Positions 6,630 to 10,673 of a stretch of 10,673 bases of DNA are shown in pieces. The stretch comes from Chitinophagaceae bacterium (GTDB lineage: Bacteria; Bacteroidota; Bacteroidia; Chitinophagales; Chitinophagaceae). Made by a program: the position numbers and the translations under genes. The notes under the pieces are model-generated. The model was not told where the DNA came from. It searched no databases and worked only from the letters and a program-made list of their open reading frames with translations. Numbering within the stretch: the stretch's first letter is position 1; each line of letters opens with the position of its first letter. The stretch lies in contig CANHLV010000033.1 of assembly GCA_947461495.1 (NCBI GenBank), positions 1 to 10,673 of the forward strand, in the 5' to 3' direction.

Positions 6630-6647
6630 AAATTAAAAAAAAATGAA
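6615..6647 (+). repeat. A-rich AAAAGT(C)AAAAGTAAAAATT dispersed repeat over the gldD stop
   Basis: The segment reads as iterated AAAAGT-type units followed by AAAAATTAAAAA and contains the gldD stop codon at 6627-6629. A very similar segment overlaps the stop of the DUF3109 gene at 7313-7347, and a shorter relative occurs at 141-160. No hairpin is visible, so it is not a classical terminator. The rest of the 110-base gap before the next gene shows only AT-rich DNA. Confidence 0.55.
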
Positions 6648-6727
6648 ATTGAGTGGTTGTTTTTGAGCTATTTATTTAAAACAAAAACTTCTCTTGAATT
6701 AACTGCAACTCTCTTGACAAACCAACG

Positions 6728-6735
6728 TAATTTTG
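6728..6735 (+). promoter_or_regulatory. TAnnTTTG box directly before the DUF3109 gene
   Basis: TAATTTTG is a perfect match to the Bacteroidota -7 consensus and ends four bases before the ATG at 6740. If it is active, transcription would begin at or just inside the start codon, giving a leaderless or near-leaderless message. TTG triplets at 6694-6696 and 6714-6716 are not at the usual -33 distance, so support is partial. Confidence 0.35.
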
Positions 6736-6739
6736 CACC

Positions 6740-7330
6740 ATGATAGCGATTGACCATGTTTTATTAAGCGACAAAATCGTCAGTGAACAATTTGTTTGTG
6801 ATTTGAGCAAATGCAAAGGCGCCTGCTGTGTTGATGGCGATGCTGGTGCACCACTCGACAGAAAGGAACTAAAAGAAATAGATGAGGTTTTTGATAAAGT
6901 TTTACCTTATCTGAATACTATCAGTAAAAAAGAAATCGAAGCACAGGGCAGATATGTTTATGACAGAGAATTTGGTTGGGTAACACCCACTATTAACAGT
7001 AAAGTTTGTGTTTATGGAATTTTTGATGCCAATGGAGTGGTGAAATGCGGTATTGAACAAGCCTATCTCGATGGAAAAATAAAATGGAAAAAACCAATCA
7101 GCTGCCATTTGTTTCCCATCATCGTAAAGAAAAGCAATGATGGCGTAACAGAATTAGCCAATTACGAACCCCGTGAAGATAATTGCAAAGCCGCCTGCTC
7201 ATTAGGAAAAAAACTTAAAGTGCCTGTTTATGAATTTCTAAAAGAACCTTTAATCAGAAAGTTTGGTGAAGAGTTTTATGATGCATTGGATGCTACGGCA
7301 AAGCATTTGAGTGAAAAAAGTAAAAAGTAA
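6740..7330 (+). CDS. DUF3109 family cysteine-rich protein (YkgJ-like metal-binding)
   Basis: This 196-residue soluble protein has no signal peptide. Nine cysteines are laid out as expected for DUF3109, a relative of the YkgJ-type zinc/iron-chelating cluster proteins: C20, C25, C29 and C30 in V-C-D-L-S-K-C-K-G-A-C-C, then C90, C103, C122 in S-C-H-L-F-P, C149 and C153. The pattern suggests bound metal, either zinc or an iron-sulfur cluster, which the sequence cannot decide. The cellular role of the family is not established to my knowledge. It follows gldD by 110 bases, with a TAnnTTTG box against its ATG, so it may be transcribed separately. The last residues (S-E-K-S-K-K) are encoded by an A-rich repeat. 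A family name can be given with confidence, a function cannot. Confidence 0.9.
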   Translation: MIAIDHVLLSDKIVSEQFVCDLSKCKGACCVDGDAGAPLDRKELKEIDEVFDKVLPYLNTISKKEIEAQGRYVYDREFGWVTPTINSKVCVYGIFDANGVVKCGIEQAYLDGKIKWKKPISCHLFPIIVKKSNDGVTELANYEPREDNCKAACSLGKKLKVPVYEFLKEPLIRKFGEEFYDALDATAKHLSEKSKK

Positions 7331-7347
7331 AAATTTAAAAATAAAAA
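7313..7347 (+). repeat. A-rich AAAAAGTAAAAAGTAAAAATTTAAAAA repeat over the DUF3109 stop
   Basis: Two AAAAAGT units and an AAAAATTTAAAAATAAAAA tail cover the stop codon at 7328-7330, in the same arrangement as the block over the gldD stop at 6615-6647. It also contains most of the extra N-terminal codons of the longer alternative start of the next gene, which argues against that start. Confidence 0.55.
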
Positions 7348-7379
7348 CTAATAAACTGTCGGAGAAAATAATAACACGA

Positions 7380-8198
7380 ATGAAAAAATCACATAATTAC
7401 CTTAACATAATTACTTATTCTTTTTTAATTATTTCTTTCGCGGCTTGTTCTGTTAACAAAGCCAATATCGATAATGAGTTGAAGACTTTTTATGATGCAG
7501 AAAAATCAGAAGGTTGTTTTACGTTACTAGATAATGCAAGTGGACAGATTACTGTTTACAATATGGGCATGGATACAACCCGAGTTTCGCCGGGTGCTAC
7601 TTTTGATATCTTAAATGCAATGATAGCGCTACAAGTTGGTAGCATAACAGATGAAAATATACCTTTGATATTTAATAAAGAAAGCGATTCGCTTTCCGGA
7701 TTATCATTATCACTAAAACAAGCATTTCAGGCCAATTCAAAAGAAACATTTCGATTTGTAGCCTCAACAACAGGAAAACAAGTGATTCAAAAATGGATTG
7801 ACAGTCTTTCTTATGGAAATAAAATTATAGGAGATAGTTCAGAAGCGTATTGGGTTAATAATAAACTTAAAATATCGCCCGACGAACAATTAGGATTAAT
7901 CAAACGATTATATTTTGATCAGTTGCCATTTAGAAAATCAGTACAAGAATCTTTGAGAAATATGATGCTACAAGAGGACAATACGGCTTATCGTCTTAGC
8001 TATAAAACTGCGTCAATAACTACTGAATCCAATCAAACGGAAACTTGGACAATTGGCTGGGTTGAAGAAAATAGGCATGTTTATTTCTTTGTCAATTTAA
8101 TAAAAAATAATGCTAACGATAAATCTCCTGAGCAGACATCTGTAAAACTGACAAAAAATATTTTATCGCATTACGGATTTTTCAAAGGGCTTAAATAA
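7380..8198 (+). CDS. Lipoprotein resembling a class D beta-lactamase with all active-site motifs lost (predicted pseudoenzyme)
   Basis: The 272-residue product starts MKKSHNYLN and has a hydrophobic stretch ending F-A-A-C, so it is probably lipidated at C23. The rest follows the class D (OXA) penicillin-recognising fold in order: E-G-C-F-T-L-L-D (44-51), V-Y-N (59-61), P-G-A-T-F-D-I-L-N-A-M-I-A-L (71-84), L-K-Q-A-F (112-116), the class D hallmark Y-G-N (145-147), W158, K-T-A (209-211), and G-W-V-E ... V-Y-F-F-V (226-238). The catalytic S-T-F-K is A-T-F-D here (73-76), so both the nucleophilic serine and the carbamylated lysine are gone. The S-x-V position reads N-S-K (119-121), and K-T-G is K-T-A. 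Hydrolysis by the OXA mechanism should be impossible. It may bind peptidoglycan-like ligands or a protein. ATG 7380 is preferred over 7311, which adds a Lys-rich extension encoded by repeat DNA and overlaps the previous gene. Confidence 0.8.
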   Translation: MKKSHNYLNIITYSFLIISFAACSVNKANIDNELKTFYDAEKSEGCFTLLDNASGQITVYNMGMDTTRVSPGATFDILNAMIALQVGSITDENIPLIFNKESDSLSGLSLSLKQAFQANSKETFRFVASTTGKQVIQKWIDSLSYGNKIIGDSSEAYWVNNKLKISPDEQLGLIKRLYFDQLPFRKSVQESLRNMMLQEDNTAYRLSYKTASITTESNQTETWTIGWVEENRHVYFFVNLIKNNANDKSPEQTSVKLTKNILSHYGFFKGLK

Positions 8199-8219
8199 AT
8201 GAACTTTTTATTTGTGTTC

Positions 8220-8245
8220 TTGTTATCACATTACACTTTATTTTG
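8220..8245 (+). promoter_or_regulatory. Candidate promoter for ispG
   Basis: TTG at 8220-8222 and TATTTTG at 8239-8245 are separated by 16 bases. This is a near match to the Bacteroidota TTG/TAnnTTTG promoter, with one base fewer in the -7 box. The box ends seven bases before the ATG at 8253, so the message would have almost no leader. No Shine-Dalgarno sequence is present. Confidence 0.35.
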
Positions 8246-8252
8246 AAACTAT

Positions 8253-10223
8253 ATGCATTCTTATTGCGAATCATTAAATGAATACAAAAGATTAAAAACC
8301 AGAGAAGTTAAAGTTGGTGGTTTATTATTGGGTGCAGGTCATCCAATAAGAATTCAAACCATGACTACAACAGATACCATGAATACCATGGCGACTGTGG
8401 AACAAACCATTCGGTGTATTGAAGCCGGTGCAGAGTTGGTTAGGATTACAGCACCTTCAAAAAAAGAGGCAGAGAATTTACAAAATATAAAAGACGAATT
8501 GAGAAAGAGAGGTTATACAACACCGCTAGTTGCTGACATTCACTTTACGCCTAATGCAGCAGAAATAGCAGCACGAATAGTAGAGAAAGTAAGGGTGAAT
8601 CCAGGCAATTATGTTGACAAAAAAAAATTTGAACAGCTTGAATATACTGATGAAGAATATCTTGAAGAAATAGAAAGGATTCGAGAACGTTTTACGCCAT
8701 TGGTTACAATTTGTAAAAAGCATGGAACCGCCATGCGTATTGGAACCAATCATGGAAGTTTAAGTGATCGGATTATGAGTCGTTATGGTGATACGGCAAT
8801 TGGCATGGTAGAAAGTGCGATGGAATTCCTTCGTATCGCTAGGTCTGAAGACTATCATAACATTGTGTTAAGCATGAAGAGCTCTAATCCTCAAGTGATG
8901 GTGCAAGCCTACCGTTTGTTGATTAATCACATGACCAACGAATTCGGAGAATGTTATCCCTTGCATTTGGGTGTTACAGAAGCCGGTGACGGTGAAGATG
9001 GAAGAATAAAATCTGCAATTGGCATCGGCACTTTGCTTGAAGATGGCATTGGTGATACCATTCGTGTTTCACTTACTGAAGATCCAGAATTTGAAATTCC
9101 GGTTTGTAAAGATTTAGTGAAAAGATATACTTCATCAAGTGCAAGCAATGTTCCTTCAATTGATAAACTTTATTTTGATCCGTTTAATTATAAAAGAAGA
9201 GAAACATTTCAGGTGGGAAATATCGGATCTAAACATGTTCCGGTTGTGGTATCGGATTTCAGCAAAAACAATAACATCACACCTGCCGATTTAGTTGACA
9301 TCGGGTATGCTTATAATGAAAAGACCGACAAATGGAATATTGCCGATGCGGCAGCAGATTATCTCTACTGCAAGCAAGAGCCATCTTTTGGTTTGCCTGG
9401 CACATTGAAAGTCATTCTTGATGCTGATGTATGGCAACAAGCCAATGACAAAGAAAAATGTTTCCCTATTTTTTCTAATAAGCAGTATGTAGATGCTTCA
9501 ATACAAAAATCTAATCAGTTGAATTTTGTGATGATGGATTGTTATGATAAAACTGAGGAAGATACTTCTCGTCAACATTTATTTAATACAATAAAATCTG
9601 ATTCGACTGCGGTGATTTGTTTGAGTTCTCAAAACAAAAATGCAGTGCAATCTGTTAGACGGATGTTTCAGGAATTGATGGCCAATCAAATTCAAAATCC
9701 TGTTGTTTTAATTTGTGATAGTCATCACGAGACCAATGAAGAAAGTTTGATTCATTATGCTGTTGAATCCGGTGCATTGTTGATAGATGGTATGTGTGAT
9801 GGCGTTTGTTTTGGATATCATTATTCATTGCCGGAAATAGTTCCTCCATATAAATTATTGAACTCTGTTGCTTTTGGAATACTACAAGCAACGCGCACTA
9901 GAATTTCCAAAACAGAATATATTAGCTGTCCAAGTTGTGGACGTACTTTATTTGATTTGCAAGAAACGACAGCAAAAATCAGAGCGGTTACCAATCACTT
10001 GAAAGGAGTGAAAATTGCTATCATGGGATGTATTGTTAATGGTCCGGGTGAAATGGCTGATGCCGATTTTGGTTATGTGGGAAGTGGCGTTGACAAGATC
10101 ACTTTATACAAAGGCAAAGAAGTGGTAAAAAGAAATATCAACAGTGATATTGCTGTAGAGGAATTGATTAATTTATTAAAAGAAAATGGAGCATGGGTAG
10201 AAGTTCCTTCCGAAATTGAGTAA
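8253..10223 (+). CDS. ispG: 4-hydroxy-3-methylbut-2-enyl diphosphate synthase IspG, long form
   Basis: IspG converts 2-C-methyl-D-erythritol 2,4-cyclodiphosphate to HMBPP using a 4Fe-4S cluster, the penultimate step of the MEP route to isoprenoids. The product is 656 residues, against about 370 in E. coli. It is the three-domain form with a large insert (about residues 290-530) between the TIM barrel and the cluster domain, as in Bacteroidota, Chlamydia and plastids. The N-terminal barrel contains I-Q-T-M-T-T-T-D-T, L-V-R-I-T-A-P, V-A-D-I-H-F-T-P and R-V-N-P-G-N. The cluster ligands are C559 and C562 (C-P-S-C-G-R-T), C593 and E600 (G-C-I-V-N-G-P-G-E), with spacing close to E. coli C270, C273, C305 and E312. 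ATG 8253 gives a complete N-terminus. It is followed 19 bases later by nadB, probably in one transcript. Confidence 0.97.
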   Translation: MHSYCESLNEYKRLKTREVKVGGLLLGAGHPIRIQTMTTTDTMNTMATVEQTIRCIEAGAELVRITAPSKKEAENLQNIKDELRKRGYTTPLVADIHFTPNAAEIAARIVEKVRVNPGNYVDKKKFEQLEYTDEEYLEEIERIRERFTPLVTICKKHGTAMRIGTNHGSLSDRIMSRYGDTAIGMVESAMEFLRIARSEDYHNIVLSMKSSNPQVMVQAYRLLINHMTNEFGECYPLHLGVTEAGDGEDGRIKSAIGIGTLLEDGIGDTIRVSLTEDPEFEIPVCKDLVKRYTSSSASNVPSIDKLYFDPFNYKRRETFQVGNIGSKHVPVVVSDFSKNNNITPADLVDIGYAYNEKTDKWNIADAAADYLYCKQEPSFGLPGTLKVILDADVWQQANDKEKCFPIFSNKQYVDASIQKSNQLNFVMMDCYDKTEEDTSRQHLFNTIKSDSTAVICLSSQNKNAVQSVRRMFQELMANQIQNPVVLICDSHHETNEESLIHYAVESGALLIDGMCDGVCFGYHYSLPEIVPPYKLLNSVAFGILQATRTRISKTEYISCPSCGRTLFDLQETTAKIRAVTNHLKGVKIAIMGCIVNGPGEMADADFGYVGSGVDKITLYKGKEVVKRNINSDIAVEELINLLKENGAWVEVPSEIE

Positions 10224-10242
10224 CAGTGCTCCCTCAAATACA

Positions 10243-10673
10243 ATGGATACAGATTATCTAGTTATTGGTTCCGGTATTGCAGGTCTTACCTATGCATTAA
10301 AAGTTGCGCAGCATTTTCCTGACAAAAAGATTACAGTCATCACCAAAGCTTCAAGCGATGAAACCAATACCAAGTATGCACAAGGAGGTATTGCTGGGGT
10401 GATGAATGTAGATGAAGATAGTTTCTCAAAACATATTGAAGATACTATAATCGCTGGCGACGGACTTTGCAATTCGCAAGTAGTTGAAATTGTTGTAAAA
10501 GAAGGTGTGGAGAGAATTAAAGAATTGATTTCATGGGGTGCCGAATTTGACAAAGACCCCGAAGGAGATTTCAAACTCGGTAAAGAAGGTGGCCACAGTG
10601 AAAATAGAATCCTTCATCATAAAGATGTCACAGGGAAAGAAATGGAAAGAACGCTTTTAGAAGCCATCAAAAA
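10243..10673 (+). CDS. nadB: L-aspartate oxidase NadB (partial, N-terminal 143 codons)
   Basis: NadB is the FAD-dependent oxidase that converts L-aspartate to iminoaspartate, which NadA turns into quinolinate in de novo NAD synthesis. The frame opens at ATG 10243 and runs off the right edge. The dinucleotide-binding motif V-I-G-S-G-I-A-G-L is at 7-15. The family segment T-N-T-K-Y-A-Q-G-G-I-A-G (41-52) contacts the flavin. G-D-G-L-C-N (72-77) and W-G-A-E-F-D (98-103) follow, as does G-G-H-S-E-N-R-I-L-H-H-K-D-V-T-G (116-131), which matches the substrate and flavin region of NadB rather than succinate dehydrogenase. The start lies 19 bases after the ispG stop, without a clear ribosome site. Whether nadA and nadC follow lies outside the window. 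Confidence 0.93.
   Translation, partial: MDTDYLVIGSGIAGLTYALKVAQHFPDKKITVITKASSDETNTKYAQGGIAGVMNVDEDSFSKHIEDTIIAGDGLCNSQVVEIVVKEGVERIKELISWGAEFDKDPEGDFKLGKEGGHSENRILHHKDVTGKEMERTLLEAIK

Noticed and set aside
7311..7379. Longer start for the beta-lactamase-like lipoprotein
   Set aside because: It would add 23 Lys-rich residues in front of the signal peptide and overlap the previous gene within the A-rich repeat. ATG 7380 gives a normal lipoprotein signal.
7380..8198. Functional OXA-type antibiotic-resistance gene
   Set aside because: The nucleophile serine, catalytic lysine, S-x-V and K-T-G motifs are all changed, so a resistance call from fold similarity alone would be wrong.
8253..10223. 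IspG as a gene fusion
   Set aside because: At 656 residues it is much longer than E. coli IspG, but the insert is the known long form of the enzyme in Bacteroidota, Chlamydia and plastids, not a new fusion.
10290..10574. 94-codon minus-strand ORF inside nadB
   Set aside because: It is antisense to a well-matched NadB N-terminus, Ser/Thr-rich as expected for a reverse-frame shadow.
1..10673. CRISPR array, insertion sequence, tRNA, defence or biosynthetic cluster
   Set aside because: I found no spaced direct repeats, transposase frames, terminal inverted repeats or tRNA-like cloverleaf. The genes are housekeeping or phylum-typical, and no new multi-gene system is evident.

Overview
The window looks like ordinary chromosomal DNA from a member of the Bacteroidota, probably a Chitinophagales/Sphingobacteriales-like lineage. 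The evidence is the AT-rich sequence, the lack of clear Shine-Dalgarno sites, promoter-like TAnnTTTG boxes, the gliding/T9SS-associated pair gldE-gldD, a Bacteroidota-type long IspG, and the order HU - TPR protein - small basic ribosomal protein - RNase G on one side of a divergent node with mutY - gldE - gldD on the other. The phylum-level call is firm; the lineage within it is a guess.

Layout. Everything left of about 3325 reads on the minus strand: HU-family protein (3002-3325), a membrane-anchored TPR protein (2115-2957), a 29-residue bS22/mS38-like ribosomal protein (1980-2069), a hairpin-rich leader, RNase G (242-1789, TTG start), a short tandem-repeat block (161-232), and the first 41 codons of a membrane protein running off the left edge. 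Everything right of 3419 reads on the plus strand: mutY, gldE (TTG start), gldD (overlapping gldE by one base), a cysteine-rich DUF3109 protein, a lipoprotein that resembles a class D beta-lactamase but has lost its catalytic residues, ispG, and the first 143 codons of nadB.

Functions. The left arm concerns nucleoid structure, ribosome composition and RNA processing. The right arm starts with repair of 8-oxoguanine mispairs, then gliding/secretion accessory membrane proteins, and ends with two cofactor/precursor enzymes: MEP-pathway isoprenoid synthesis and the first step of NAD synthesis. I saw no mobile element, CRISPR array, tRNA or rRNA, and no defence cluster.

The most interesting item is the class D beta-lactamase-like lipoprotein, in which all three active-site motifs are altered together while the fold signatures remain. 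Secondary points are the absence of ssb between mutY and gldE, two genes that can only start at TTG, the structured RNase G leader, a canonical HU proline that is missing, and A-rich repeats at the 3' ends of two unrelated genes.
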